Positions 9,784 to 21,440 of a DNA stretch of 64,000 nucleotides are shown here, one piece after another. The stretch's first letter is position 1. Every line of letters begins with the position of its first letter. The stretch is from Oenanthe sinensis. Taxonomy: Eukaryota; Streptophyta; Magnoliopsida; Apiales; Apiaceae. A model generated the notes under the pieces. The model was not told the origin of the DNA and made no database searches. It saw only the letters and a program-made list of their open reading frames with translations. The DNA lies in contig CM053800.1 of the NCBI GenBank assembly GCA_028671895.1, positions 8,205,886-8,269,885 on the forward strand, read 5' to 3'. The position numbers were made by a program, and so were the translations under genes.

Positions 9784-11314
9784 CACTACAAGAAAAACAG
9801 CATCACACAACACTAATCAGACAACGCTCGGTCAAAAAAGTATTGCCCAGAATTAACATACAATGGTTTATTTTTGCCCTCGAAAAACCATGGTCTAATC
9901 CAGGCTTAATACAATGGTTTTCAGAACCGTTGTGAAAAAATACTCAAAATTGTGGAGGTTACGCAACTGTTTCTAAAGACTATTGTGTTATTATAATTCA
10001 TACAACGGAAAACATAACCGTTGTTAAATATTATACAACTGTTTTACAAAAATATTGTTTTATTAGAATTCATACAACATGTCAAATAACTGTTGTTAAA
10101 TGATTCACAACTGTTTTATTATACTATTATTTTATTAGAATTCACACAAGTGTTTTGATATCATTGTTCGTTAATATGTCATACAACAGTTTTTAAAACG
10201 AAAAAATACTTGTATAATGAGCTAGATTTTTTAAAAAATTAAAAAAATGATTTCTTTATGAATTTTGATTTTTGTACCCTATAACTTGAAATATATATTT
10301 ATAATATGGATATGTATGTATTTGTGAATACTAACTACCTATTTTTCTAGTTTCAACATGAGAATGTGTATACCTTTTATGTTACGAGTTATGGGGCAGA
10401 CAATCACTTGGTGGTAAATCTAGAATTATGTCATTATTAAAATTAAAATTAATTTTTTCGATTATCCGACCGTACACATGCTAAGATCAATATGTATTAG
10501 TCATGTATAAAAAAAATCAATATATTTTAAATTTGTTTTGTATGTTTTTTTAACAAAACTAGTCAAAATAGTAAATAAACAATTTTCGTCTTATTGTAAA
10601 AAGGTATTTTTTGTCTTGTAGTGTCAAACAGACAACGTTTTTTTTAGCAGTTGTGTTGTACGAGTTTAAAAAACACATCGGTTTTCAACGTAAGACCGTT
10701 GTAGAATAAAATATTGTATGAAATGAAACTAGTCAATGCTTCTAAAAAAACCATTGTATTAATTTAATTAAGACAACAGTTTTTAAAAAGAAAAAACCAT
10801 TGTATAATGAGTTAGATTTTTTAAAAAATTAAAAAAATAGATTTTTTTTATGAATTTTGATTTTTGTAGCTATAAGTTGAATAATAAATTTATAATATTG
10901 ATATGAATGCATTTATATTAAATTAAAATTATATGATACGTTGAGAGAGAGAAATAATTATGTTAGCACGTTGTTATAATTATAATTATGAATATATGTT
11001 TAAGTTTTTATACAAAAATTAAAATTTAAAATCTTAACTCATTTTACAAAAAAAATTAAAATTTTATAAATTTATAATATGGATACATATAAATGTACGG
11101 GTGAGAAAAATTTAAATTAATAATTAATAATAAATATGAATCATATTTATTATTCACCCATAATAATATAACACAAATATAACAACACTACATTTTTGGT
11201 CACAAGCAGCAGATGACCGATATAGCATAATAAAGATAAATAAAAAGGAAAAATAAAAATATATAGTAAACTTGCAGCAGATGACTGAAATAGCAGATGA
11301 CCGTACTTTTAAAA

Positions 11315-11382
11315 TATATAAAAGTAGAGGTCTGTACCTCTACTTTTAAAGGAAGTAGAAGTACAGACCTCTACTTTTATAT
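11315..11382. repeat. Near-perfect hairpin inside the CACTA element
   Basis: A 22-bp arm ending GAGGTCTGTAC is followed after about 24 bp by its exact complement GTACAGACCTCTAC. The stem then continues inward for six further pairs after one mismatch. The resulting fold-back of about 68 bp has a very short loop. It lies in non-coding CACTA sequence. Confidence 0.75.
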
Positions 11383-11689
11383 GTATATGTAGATTAGAAA
11401 ATTGAGAGTTTATTTCAATTTGTAAGAAGATTTAATTTATTTGTAGATTAGAAAATAAATAAAATCATATACTAGGATTTTTTTTAAAATTTAAAATTTA
11501 AAATCGGAATTTTGTGTTATATAAAAAGTAAAGGGATGCAATGTATATTTATAAAAAGTTTAAGGATCATACTGTTTTCCGTCCAAACTTAAGGAATATA
11601 TGTGTATTTGTTATTATTATTATTATTATTATTTTAAAAAGTACTATTATTAAATTTAAAATTTTATTTATTTGGTGACCCAATTTTAT

Positions 11690-12076
11690 TCCTCCCACCC
11701 AAATATTTCCCCCTTAACCAATTTCATTTCCCTCTTCTATCACTCCCTTCAATTTACTTGAGCGGCAAAAGCACCGCTCTTTCCAAACTCACTATCTCTC
11801 TCCCACCACCGTTCTTCAATTGAGAAAACAATTCACTCTATCTCTCACTCCACGCTCTTCAATTGAGAAAGCATCATTCTTCCTCCACGCTCTTCTCTCG
11901 ATCACTCCTATTCGACACTGCATCAATTCACTTTATCTTCGATTCACTCCTTGGATTTGGGTTTTCTTTTATTTGGGGCTTTTTTAAGATTGAGAGCTTC
12001 TTCAATTGACTGTGATTTATAGCTTTGATTTGGGGTTGGCTACACTTGGTTCATGGCTTCATTCTTTGAATATGAG
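11690..12076 (+). pseudogene. Captured 5' UTR and first exon of an unidentified gene
   Basis: Base composition changes abruptly to a pyrimidine-rich, CT-repeat sequence like a plant 5' UTR (11690-12050). It is followed by ATG at 12053, eight codons (MASFFEYE) and an exon-like border at GAG|GTACC (12076/12077). No downstream exon that I recognise continues it in frame. The parent gene is unknown; it may or may not be the same gene as the phosphofructokinase exons 800 bp further on. Confidence 0.4.
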
Positions 12077-12875
12077 GTACCTCTTTATTTTTCAATCACT
12101 CGTCATTAATTGTTTTTAATCTGTGACCAAACTCAGTTCTTGTTTATATCTTTTCTATAATAACTAGTTCTTGTTTATATAGTGTTTCTGCTATTTATAC
12201 TCTTGTTTATATGTTTTGGCACAATGTATTTTATGAGCTATATGTTTTGATTTATTACATTGAAGTGTTTGTTGAAAGTCCACTTAAAAATGTTGAAAAA
12301 TTTATTCCCTTGCATCGCTTGTGCACAATTTAGGGCCTATGCAGTGGTTTGGCAGAAGAAACTATAAACAAAACAAAATTTCTTTCTCCAAGTAATGTAT
12401 TTTCTTTCTCCACTTTTTATCGTAAAATTATATAGTGATTATAAGTATTGTTGCGCTAAATGTCCCAATTTCAGACTTACATGTTGGTTATTCTGGCTCA
12501 AATGCATACTAGTAATTAAACTCATTACTTCAATATTTGATCAGATGCTCTATGGAGATCCGCATATGCTGATGAAGACATCTCCTATATATTGGGTTCT
12601 TCTTTGCCTATTTTTAATAGCATTTAGGTATCTGGAAGAAGGTAATGTGTTGGCCCTGACTTATATATCCCCTCTACTTTTATACACATCATACAGAGAA
12701 AACATACCCACTTAGCTTTTAGGTATCTGGAAGAATGATCAAGTTTCATTTTTCATTACTTTCAGTTTTCTAGCAATGCAAGAGTCAATACTGTCGCAAA
12801 TTGAGATAAACAGAGACTACTGTCCTTAGAAATTTATAGATTATTTGTAAATCTTTTTCACCCTCTAACTTGCAG

Positions 12876-13642
12876 GAAATTAGAAGACGTGGTCTCAAAG
12901 TTGCAGTAGCTGGAATTCCAAAAATCAGTAGCTGAAATTTTACTTACTATGATTCTAGTAGTTTCTATAGTAACTAAGATTAAGTTATCCTATACAGAAT
13001 TTCAATAGGTGATACTATTATTTACTGCACAGGTTATTGATAAATCATTTGGCTTTGATAGTGCTGTCGAGGAAGCTCAACGTGCTATAAATGCAACTCA
13101 TGTTGAAGCTGAAAGTACTGAGAATGGTATCGGGCTAGTAAAGTTGATGGGTCGCTACAGCGGTAAGATTTGCTCAAATACTTGTTCTAGTTTCTGGTTT
13201 TTTCTTTTTATGTCACTGCTCACTCTGTAGATGATCATTACTTCAGCTAATTAAGCATATTAATCCTAACATGTGATAGCTTTAAGTTTCATTTCTTCAT
13301 GGTCATCTGACTTGGGATAATATGATCATCCTTCATAAATAGTGTTCTATCATTTGTTTCTCTTTACTATGCATCATGATAAGACAATATATGTTATCAT
13401 GGTTTATTTATCTCCCGTCATATCTTTGATCAATTGTACCTGACACTAACAAAAAGATTACTCTGAATTGTATGCAGGGTTTATTGCAATGTATCGACTC
13501 TTGCTAGCCGTGATGTTGATTGTTGTTTGATCCCAGAGTCACCCTTTTATCTTGAATGTAAGGGTGGGCTTTTTGAATATATAGAAAAATAGCCCAAAGA
13601 AAATGGGCATATGGTTATTGTCATAGCTGAAGGCGCAAGACA
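12876..13642 (+). pseudogene. Captured ATP-dependent 6-phosphofructokinase fragment (three exons, introns retained)
   Basis: Exon a (12876-12923, after TTGCAG) encodes EIRRRGLKVAVAGIPK. Exon b (13033-13162, between GCACAG and GGTAAG) encodes VIDKSFGFDSAVEEAQRAIN... and ends LMGRYSG. Exon c (13478-about 13642, after ATGCAG) encodes SRDVDCCLIPESPFYLE and later NGHMVIVIAEGA. These are consecutive, highly conserved blocks of plant PFK, covering the fructose-6-phosphate-binding part of the fold. Exon c has a small deletion near its start that shifts the frame, and an in-frame TAG before PKENGHMV. The end of exon a has lost the conserved residues that should bridge to exon b. The splice sites are kept, which shows capture at DNA level rather than by reverse transcription. 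It cannot make an enzyme. Confidence 0.85.
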
Positions 13643-13779
13643 ATAACTCCTTTCTGGAAATTGATTATTGAAGAGCATTGTTTTGTTTTCTTTCTCAGTC
13701 ATCACAAGGAGAAATATGTTAATTAGAATATGGATCATTTTCTAGTGATCTTATACATCTTATACATTTTATTTTGATT

Positions 13780-14060
13780 TCCAAACAGAGTGGTCCATAC
13801 TTTAAATCTCAACTTGAAAGCCATGGATGCATCTGTAGCCCAGTCATATAATAGATGTAATTCTGACAATGCAAGCAAGCTATGGTAAGATTTCACTTGT
13901 TTTATGTTACCTTGAATGTATAATATATATTTCATGGGTAATGTTTAAGCAATCGTGTTTGTTTATAAATGCAGTAGCTGAATACTATTCTAATGGCAGA
14001 AGCTTCGGTTCAAGCTCAACAAAGACGAAATGCAGTAGCAGCTATCAAGTATCGGAATAG
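13780..14060 (+). pseudogene. Possible second captured fragment, unidentified
   Basis: An open stretch at about 13799-13886 reads LNLNLKAMDASVAQSYNRC and on, and ends at a possible donor (TATG|GTAAGA). After about 90 bp a TGCAG acceptor at about 13973 is followed by a Ser-rich frame ending at a TAG (14058-14060). I do not recognise the protein and a stop appears at the join. It may be the tail of a captured gene or intron sequence of the PFK fragment. Confidence 0.3.
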
Positions 14061-14749
14061 TATATATAACAATGATTTGATTCTAACAAGTATAATAGGG
14101 CTTGTGATAGTATTAATGTTAGACATAAACTTTTAGTTGCAGTTTGTAATACTCCTCGATAACTTTTGTATATTAAACCATAATTTCAATTAAACACTTG
14201 TGTATTTCAATTTCTTTTTGAGACAATAATATAAAACACTTGTCTATTTCAATTACTTTTTGAGACAATGAAATAAAACAGTTGTCTATTTGAAAAAGAA
14301 TCATTATCACATTGAATTCTTACAACAGATATTGAGTTACAAACCATTGTAACAAATGGGTATAGCCAACAGATTCTTATTTATGAACCGTTGTGTTCAT
14401 AATCTTTAGACAAATCATTCTTATTATCGAACCATTGTGATAATGTAATCTCGACAATGGCTTTTATTTTAGAGGCTGTTGCCTATAGGAAAGAAGAACA
14501 ACATTTTTATACATAAGAAACAGTTGAATAGGTACAAGTCCTACAATATGCAGTTTACTAAACTCGTTGTATATACCACCCTTCTAACAACATTTTTTCA
14601 TGATCTTGTTGTTGTCTTGCTTAAAGACAGACAACGATCGCATACCGTTGTGTGATCTGTGTATCAGACGGCGGCTCAATATTCAACGGTTTTCCATGGT
14701 ATCACACAACGGGCAAAAACGCTTGTATGAATCTGTTTTTCTTGTAGTG

Positions 14750-16081
14750 AGATATTAGGGTTTGATAGGAGTGATTAGAATGTTGATATATAAGGTAATC
14801 AAATAAATTTTGTATATGATACAGATTTGTATATCAATTTTTCACATTACGTAGCTACAAGAATACATAAAGAGTTAAAAAAACACTACGAAGAATAGAA
14901 AAAGGTATGAGATATATGTCTACTTCGATGAGAAAACAATGGAAAATCGTGGTTTTTTTTTGTTTTTACTCCTATTGATTAATTATTTGTTGATAGATTC
15001 TTTATGTTACACAACTGCGAAAAATCATGGAGCATGTATGACTAAAGAACACTACGAAGAATAATGATATCTGATTTGTGTTTTTACGCCTATTTTATTA
15101 AACACTTGAAAAATCTCAATTTTTTAAAATAACCAACAAGATTTTGGGTGTTTTCTTTATTATTCTATAGTTTATGATTTGTGTTTTTTTTACCCTTAAA
15201 TATTTTTATGAATTCTGAAGTAATATTTTGGTTGTTTCTATGTTAATTTGAAATGGAATTATTTGAGCACATAATTGTTCTTCATGTTGAATTTATTGGT
15301 ATTTTGGGCGCATTTGAAAAAAGAAATATGTTCTGCTATAATCTTTAATTGTAGGAAAGTCTCGATGGTGATGTTAGGTTGGTGTATAATGAATTGAGAT
15401 CGTATGCTGGGGTAGTTTATCACGAGTTCTACTACAATATGTGTCTGCAAATCATATGTGTGCAAGATGGTTAAGCTTTGATGATTCCATATCCGATTAT
15501 TTTGTTCATATAATGGTTCCATTAGTTGATGAAGGTTTTATGAGTAATAGATGCAGACGTGGTTATGGCGGGGATCGCAAAATAAAAACGTAGATGGTGG
15601 GGTAATGGATGAGGATAAACCTAGGAACTTCTATATCGTTATCTGCTTTGGGGAGTTTTCAAATTTAACAAAAAGTTTGTCCCTAAGAACCTGGTGGTGG
15701 CGGATTCAGAGCAGATGGGTGAAGTCTTGTGTGCTCTTGTGTGACTTGCAATGGAGAGTTCTGTTGAACACGTGTGCTTTAAGATGATTTATCTTGGTGT
15801 TATTTATTTGGTTTATTTTGTTTTCCATTGTAATGAGTTATAATTATTATTTTGCTTGGTATTGTTTCTTTATAGAGCTTGTTACACAATTTATCTTCCT
15901 TGTATATAACACTTTGTAGAACGCATAACACTTCATATATCAAATTATATTAAAATATATTTTGTAGAAAACTTCTATTACATGTTCTGCAGATTCTAGG
16001 TTCTTGATGCGGTCTTTAATACTCTGTACGAAGACATTAAAGAACCTCAATAAAGTGTTAAGATTAAAGAATCTTCTACTA
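14750..16081. other. Intergenic; possible decayed gene fragment at 15350-15790
   Basis: The sequence is mostly AT-rich. Around 15350-15590 composition is less biased and two overlapping plus-strand frames stay open for 35-45 codons (one contains CARWLSFDDSISDYF, another ESLDGDVRLVYNEL). They are interrupted by stops and I recognise no family. A duplicated phrase ACACTACGAAGAATA occurs at about 14883 and 15048. Confidence 0.3.
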
Positions 16082-16089
16082 CATGTTCT

Positions 16090-16706
16090 CAGTGGCGGAG
16101 CGAAGAATTAGGTTCAGGGTAAGCTAAATTTCTGGATCTAAACCGAACATTTTTTTAAATAATATTTTTATTATTAGTTTGAAAATATAAATAAAATTAT
16201 AATTAAAATATAATATAAAATAATAAACTAAATTGATATAGTTACCGAAAATATTAGTTTATAACCTATATATATAGTTTATTATTTTACAATGATATTA
16301 TAACAATTTTAGAAAATATATTACAATTATAATAAGATTATATTTTTTTTATTATATTTTATATTTTTAAAAGAGACCCAGTTGAATTAAAAAAAAATTC
16401 ATCAATAAAGATTCATAATATCTATCAATCACGTTTAATATAATAGGATATATTATACATAGTTGTTATCATTTTTATTTTATCCAAATAATAAATTTTA
16501 CTGTATTAAAACTTTTTCTATTTAAATAAAAACCATACAAAATAATTGAAGATAAATAATCATTTATATTATCTTAAATATACAGAGGTTTGGTGCATCT
16601 GTTATTCTGTAGCCTAACTTGAAACTTAAAAAAAAAAAAATTAATAGCGTGTGAAAACTCAGGGTGAGCCACCGCGTATTCTCGCCTCACGGTGGCTCCG
16701 CCCCTG
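16090..16706. mobile_element. hAT-type non-autonomous element (MITE-like), 617 bp
   Basis: The element starts CAGTGGCGGAGC and ends GGTGGCTCCGCCCCTG, which pair as short terminal inverted repeats (CAGKGGCGGAGC). It is flanked by a perfect 8-bp direct duplication CATGTTCT at 16082-16089 and 16707-16714. An 8-bp duplication with CAG...CTG ends is diagnostic of the hAT superfamily. The interior is AT-rich and has no transposase. Confidence 0.88.
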
Positions 16707-16714
16707 CATGTTCT

Positions 16715-17930
16715 CGGCTACATATTAGAATTCTTCATGGTGTTCATGTGAGTATACAATTATTTAAAGGAATCTTTTTGTTAAAAAAAAATCAAATTAT
16801 ATTTAAAGAATACAGAAAAAAATTCATTAAAGAATCTTATTATCTAAAAAATACTTTAATTTTTTTATATTTTTTTAGTGTATCTTAGATAGTGAGATTT
16901 TTTTAGTTGTTTTTTTATGATTGTCTAATACTTTTCACTAAAATATCTATTAAAAAATAATATTGCCATTGAGTTTTATATAAATGATTAGTATTTTTTA
17001 TATATGTTATTCAGATTTTTTTTAAAACATTCTTAAATTATTTTTTAATTTTTCATATTTTCTTTCAAATAGCGAGATTTTCTTTCATAAGGATTCTACA
17101 ATGGGCGTGGAGACCTATTTTATTTTATTTATAATAAAGTGATATTATTCAATTAGATGTTTGAAACTTTTTTATATTATTTTAAATTTTACAATATTAT
17201 TTTATTAAATTTTCAAACGATTACAAAACTAAATAGAGAAAGTTCATATGATATTGTGATAATTAAAATACGAATTAATTTAATGAAAGAATTTGAAAAA
17301 TAATCTTTCATATATTTTCTATCTTTTAAAATATCTATTAAAACACATAACAAAACTCAAAAAATAAAACATGTGACACTATGATATAATTTTTAAAACA
17401 TCTAATAGAACACATAATGAAACGTCTAACAAACATAATTTAGTTTTATAACTAAATAATATTATTATTTTATAAAATTTGGAAAAATTGAGCTTGGCAT
17501 GGATATTTTTTAGAATATACTAACTACATAAATTTTAAAATATTATAGAAACACATTATAGAATCTTCAAATTTATATTTTATTTAGAATTGAAATATAG
17601 TTAAACAATTCATATTAGAAATATTAGTCTAACCTCAATATACATTAGAAACACTTGGTTGAATCTTTTACTTAAAAATTTTATAATCTTAATGTTATAT
17701 ATTGAGTACTTAATTGAATTTTAATAATAAGATTGTATTGAGTAATATATTTTGTTAATATATTTTATATTAAGATTCTAGTAAGTGATCTCAACCGTAA
17801 AAAAAATTGAATATTGTGAAAAATTACTGTTTATACTCAGAGACATTTGAATATATTAAGATTGTATTTGAATTAAGTAGATCATCTTTTTTAATAATTA
17901 GTAGAGCACTTAGTAAAGCATTTACTATAT
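16715..17930. other. Intergenic AT-rich sequence
   Basis: This is very AT-rich with no coding frame, RNA gene or element boundary that I can identify. A recurring AGAATCTT / AATCTTA phrase is noticeable but not structured. Confidence 0.5.
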
Positions 17931-18481
17931 TGTTACCCAGATAATGAACTATTATAGAAGAGAGTTGAATATAATAGTACCAAACAATCGACTTTAGAAC
18001 ACAAGTATATAAAAGATGAACTGTTTGTATTAACTTTGATAAAATTAATACAAAACTCTCTCAAGAAATCAGATGTTCTTAAGAGCTGCTAGGTTATGAG
18101 AATAATATAACTTGAATGACACATCAATGTAAACCTAATCATGTGTTTATATAGTACATAACTACCTATCTAATTGCAGCAAAGGTAATGATCAATAAAT
18201 ACAAATATACGATTTCCATCATTATCCTCCTAAAAGATAGCTTCCATAAATGCAATAGACTTTCACTCGAACACTTCCTTCTTTATCTCCAATCATCTCC
18301 TGATTTGTCGAACCAAACTCTAACTAGCATAGACTCTGTCGATTAGCAAACTCTGATTGAGTAAACTCTGATGACATCAGATAAACTCTGTCTGATAAAT
18401 TCTGACATCTTCAGTTCTTCATATCTAACAATCTCCCCTAATTTATGCTTTAAGCAATAAAACATAAATTTGAACTTAAGA
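17931..18481 (-). repeat. Inverted 3' LTR and polypurine tract of an S1-family Sirevirus
   Basis: 17931-18430 is the reverse complement of the S1 LTR family: on the minus strand it starts TGTTAGATATGAAG and ends CTGGGTAACA, and it shares the TCATAACCTAGCAGCTCTTAAG block. It is followed on the plus strand by ATCTCCCCTAATTTATGC, the complement of the polypurine tract AAATTAGGGGAGAT. So this is the 3' end of a minus-oriented element whose interior is missing. The forward S1 element begins at the very next base, 18482. Confidence 0.8.
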
Positions 18482-19018
18482 TGTTAGAAAAGCAAATACT
18501 GATGCTGTCAGAGAATATCAAAAATAGAGTTTATGTTGCTAATGTCATCAGAGTTTAAGAAGCTGTCGACAGAGTTTACTCTATCAGAGAATGCTCAATT
18601 AGAGTTTACTCTAACATAGAATACTCTATCATAGATTAACAACCGACAGAGTTTATCATTAGAGTTTGTCTAAGAAGGAAACATACAAATCAGAATTTGA
18701 TTTGGATAGTGAAGAAGGAATTCAAATAAAATTCTATTACCTTATGAAAGCTATTCTTATCATTATCTGTTTTGTAATTAGATTTGTAACTGTGTCTATA
18801 TAAACACAGAATTAGGTTTTCATTAAGAAAAATTCAAGTTATATTATTCTCATAACCTAGTAGCTCTTAAATACATTGATTTTCTTGAGAGTGTTTTGTA
18901 TACAGAGTATCATTAATACAAAGTTGCTTATCTTTTACATACTTGTGTTTTAAACAGATTATTTGGTACCATTATATTCAACCTCCCCTTCTATAATGGT
19001 CTATTTATCTGGGTAACA
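18482..19018 (+). repeat. 5' LTR of S1
   Basis: TGTTAG...TAACA, 537 bp, homologous along its length to 29105-29639. It carries a TATA box (CTATATAAAC near 18796) and two copies of AGAGTTTACTCT at 18571-18582 and 18601-18612. The U5 end reads CTTCTATAATGGTCTATTTATC before GGGTAACA. Confidence 0.88.
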
Positions 19019-19019
19019 A

Positions 19020-19034
19020 TTGACATCAGAGCAG
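19020..19034 (+). other. Primer-binding site of S1
   Basis: TTGACATCAGAGCAG lies directly after the LTR. It matches the plant copia site for initiator methionine tRNA (TGGTATCAGAGC) with two changes. Confidence 0.75.
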
Positions 19035-19066
19035 ACAGTTAATTACAACTAAAAGATCATATAAAC

Positions 19067-20330
19067 ATGTCTAGAAATAAGTATGAAAGTATCAGAATCC
19101 CAATCATGAGAAGGCTGAATACCCTACATGGAGGGTAAAGATAATGATATTCTTGGAAGCAACTGATCCTGATTATTTAGACAGAATCAATGAAGGATAA
19201 TATCTACCAACCAAGCTAGTGCCATCAACAATTGTGGAAGGCAAACAAGTTCCTGAATACTATTCTCTGAAAGATAAAAAGGAGTGGACCAATGAAGAAA
19301 AACAAGAAGTCCTCAAAGATACCAAGGTAATGAATATTCTGCATAATAGTCTTGACTCTGTGATGTCTAACAGTGTAATAACATGCAAAACTGCCAAAGA
19401 AATTTGGGATGCACTAGAGGTTCAATGCCAAGGAACCAAGGAGATAAAGAAGAATAGAAGATCTGTACTAATTCAAGAATATGAATACTTTAAGGAAAAA
19501 TAGAATGAGTCTCTCATTGATATCTATGACAGATTCTTTACTCTATTGAATAATTTGACTTTGGTGGATAAGGTGTATGATAATGAGGATTCAAGCACCA
19601 AGTTTCTAAAGGTTCTTCTTGAAGAATGGGATCTACAAACATCCTTAATAAGAGATATGAATGATTTGGATGAGATGTGTCTAGATGAAGTCTATGGAAG
19701 ATTGAAAACTCATGATATGAAATTATAACAAAGAAAGAATAGGAAAAGTAGCAAGGCAAAATTTGTTGCCTTGAATGTTGAGACTAAAATTGAAGAACCA
19801 AAAGAGAAAGCCTTGAAAGTTTCAACAAGAAAAGGAAAAGCTGTAATGATCAAAGAAAGCAGTGAATCAGAGTCCGAGACAAACTCCGAGGCAAACTCTG
19901 ATGACTCCATATACTCTGACATGATGGATATGTTTGCTATGATTGCCAAAGGCTTCAAGAAGATGAAATATATAAATTACAAAAATTAAGGGAACTTCCA
20001 GAAGAAACATGGAGAATCAGAGAAGAAAGATAGATTCAGAAAAAGAGAAGATAGAGATGGAAAATAAAAAACTCTTGACAAATCAAAGGTCAAGTGTTAC
20101 AATTATAATAAGATGGGGCACTTTGCTACTGAGTGCAGAAGTAAGGAATCTGGTAAAGCACTCATCACATCAAAGAAAGATTGGATGGATTCCTCAGACT
20201 TTGAAGAGGAAACAAATTATGCCCTCATGGCAAACACTGATGCTCCCATCCTAAACTCTAATAAGGTACCAGACTCTATCTTCAACATCGATACTGAAAA
20301 TATCTGTGAATTAAAGTCTTTTTTTAGATC
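19067..20330 (+). pseudogene. S1 gag
   Basis: The first ATG is at 19067, but that frame breaks within 25 codons. Clear Gag sequence runs from about 19130 on: VKMIMFLEATDPDY, then KEIWDALEVQCQGTKEIKKN and the helical region to 19728, the copia-type gag polypeptide (UBN2-like) domain. Downstream is an acidic, Asn-Ser rich segment (19860-19930). A zinc knuckle at about 20098-20140 reads CYNYNKMGHFATEC, where the second Cys of CX2CX4HX4C is Tyr. In-frame stops at about 19501 and 19726 and frameshifts near 19990 make it non-functional. Confidence 0.85.
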
Positions 20331-21440
20331 CTTGCATGTGTCTTATGGAGAAGGTTGTCCCAACAGTATCTTATGGAGATGGCAACATAGGAAGAACACT
20401 AAGATATGGAAATATTGTGATTGAAAATGTCATAATTGAAAGTGTAGCTCTGGTTGAAGGACTCAAACATAATCTTCTAAGTGTGAGTCAAATGACAGAC
20501 AGAGATTATTCTATGGAATTTCATGGAACTCATTGTGAAGTGAAAAGCAAGAAGAATGTGAAAGTAGTTCTTATTGGTCACAACATAACAATTTATTTGA
20601 AGCTAGCTTGGATGTTAATTATGATGGTCCCTTAACTTTCCTACTTGGAAAGGCTTCATCCTTGGAAAGCGAGAATTGGCACAAAAAACCGTGTCACTTG
20701 AATTTTGGAAATATTAATGATTTAGTGAAAAAGGATCTAGTTAGAGGTCTTTCAAAAGTTCAATTTCATCCTGATGGACTCTGTGATTCATGTCAAATGG
20801 CCAAATAAAAGAAGACATCTTTCAAGAGCAAAACTGAAAATTCAATTGATCAACCTTTTCACCTATTGCATCTTGATTTATTTGGTCCTGTCAACATTAT
20901 GTCCATTGAAAAGAAGAAATATACTTTGGTGATAGTTGATGATTTCACTAGATTTACCTGGGTGTACTTTTTTCATAAGAAGGATGAAACTGCAGAAACA
21001 ATTTTTGAGCATATTGCAATGATTGAGAATGGATGAACACACAAGGTAAAGAATCTAAGGAGTGACAATGGAACAGAGTTTAAGAACTCTACAATGGAAG
21101 AATTATACTCAATAAAAGGTATTGTTCAATAATTATCAGCACCTGGAACACCTCAACAAAATGGTGTAGTTGAAAGAAAGAACGAAACACTAATAAAAGC
21201 TGCCAGAACAATGCTAGAAGGAGCAAAACTACCTACTTACTTTTGGGCAGAAGCTGTGAATACTGCATGCATTACTCAAAACTGTTCCTTAATAAATAAA
21301 CATGGAATAACTCCATATGAATCTTTGAAGGGAAGAAAGCCAAATATTAAGTACTTTCATATCTTTGGAAGCAAGTGTTTTATTCTCAAAACACATCCTG
21401 AGCAATATAAGAAGTTTGAACTTATAATAAATGAATGAAT
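20331..21440 (+). pseudogene. S1 pol: protease remnant and integrase
   Basis: The protease region is badly damaged: the catalytic DSG region is missing and only the downstream part (VALVEGLKHNLLSVSQM) survives. Pre-integrase reads NWHKKPCHLNFGNIND with CDSCQMAK followed by a stop at 20806-20808. The core has LLHLDLFGP, then LRSDNGTEF after an in-frame TGA (about 21034-21036), and NGVVERKNE carrying the catalytic Glu. The frame shifts near 21430. This is typical copia integrase order, with all three acidic motifs visible but no continuous frame. Confidence 0.82.

Larger units (their letters stand above)
9784..14749. mobile_element. CACTA (En/Spm) DNA transposon carrying captured gene fragments
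   Basis: The element has perfect 17-bp terminal inverted repeats, CACTACAAGAAAAACAG at 9784-9800 and its complement at 14733-14749. This is the standard terminus of plant CACTA elements. Both ends are lined with many subterminal repeats of an ACAACGGTTTT / AACCGTTGTG type (9800-10200, 10620-10800, 14290-14720) in both orientations, where transposase would bind. The flanks agree over only 2 bp (AG) rather than the usual 3-bp duplication (GAG against AGA). I find no transposase frame, so the element is non-autonomous. The interior holds host-derived exons and introns, which makes it a gene-capturing CACTA. Confidence 0.9.

Noticed and set aside
12395..12715. 106-codon frame with hydrophobic stretches inside the CACTA element
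   Set aside because: Composition is that of AT-rich intron. It has no family resemblance and it lies between splice-like borders of captured exons.
15551..15787. 78-codon plus-strand frame
   Set aside because: No recognisable motif, and it is flanked by stops in unbiased intergenic sequence. Kept only as a possible decayed fragment.
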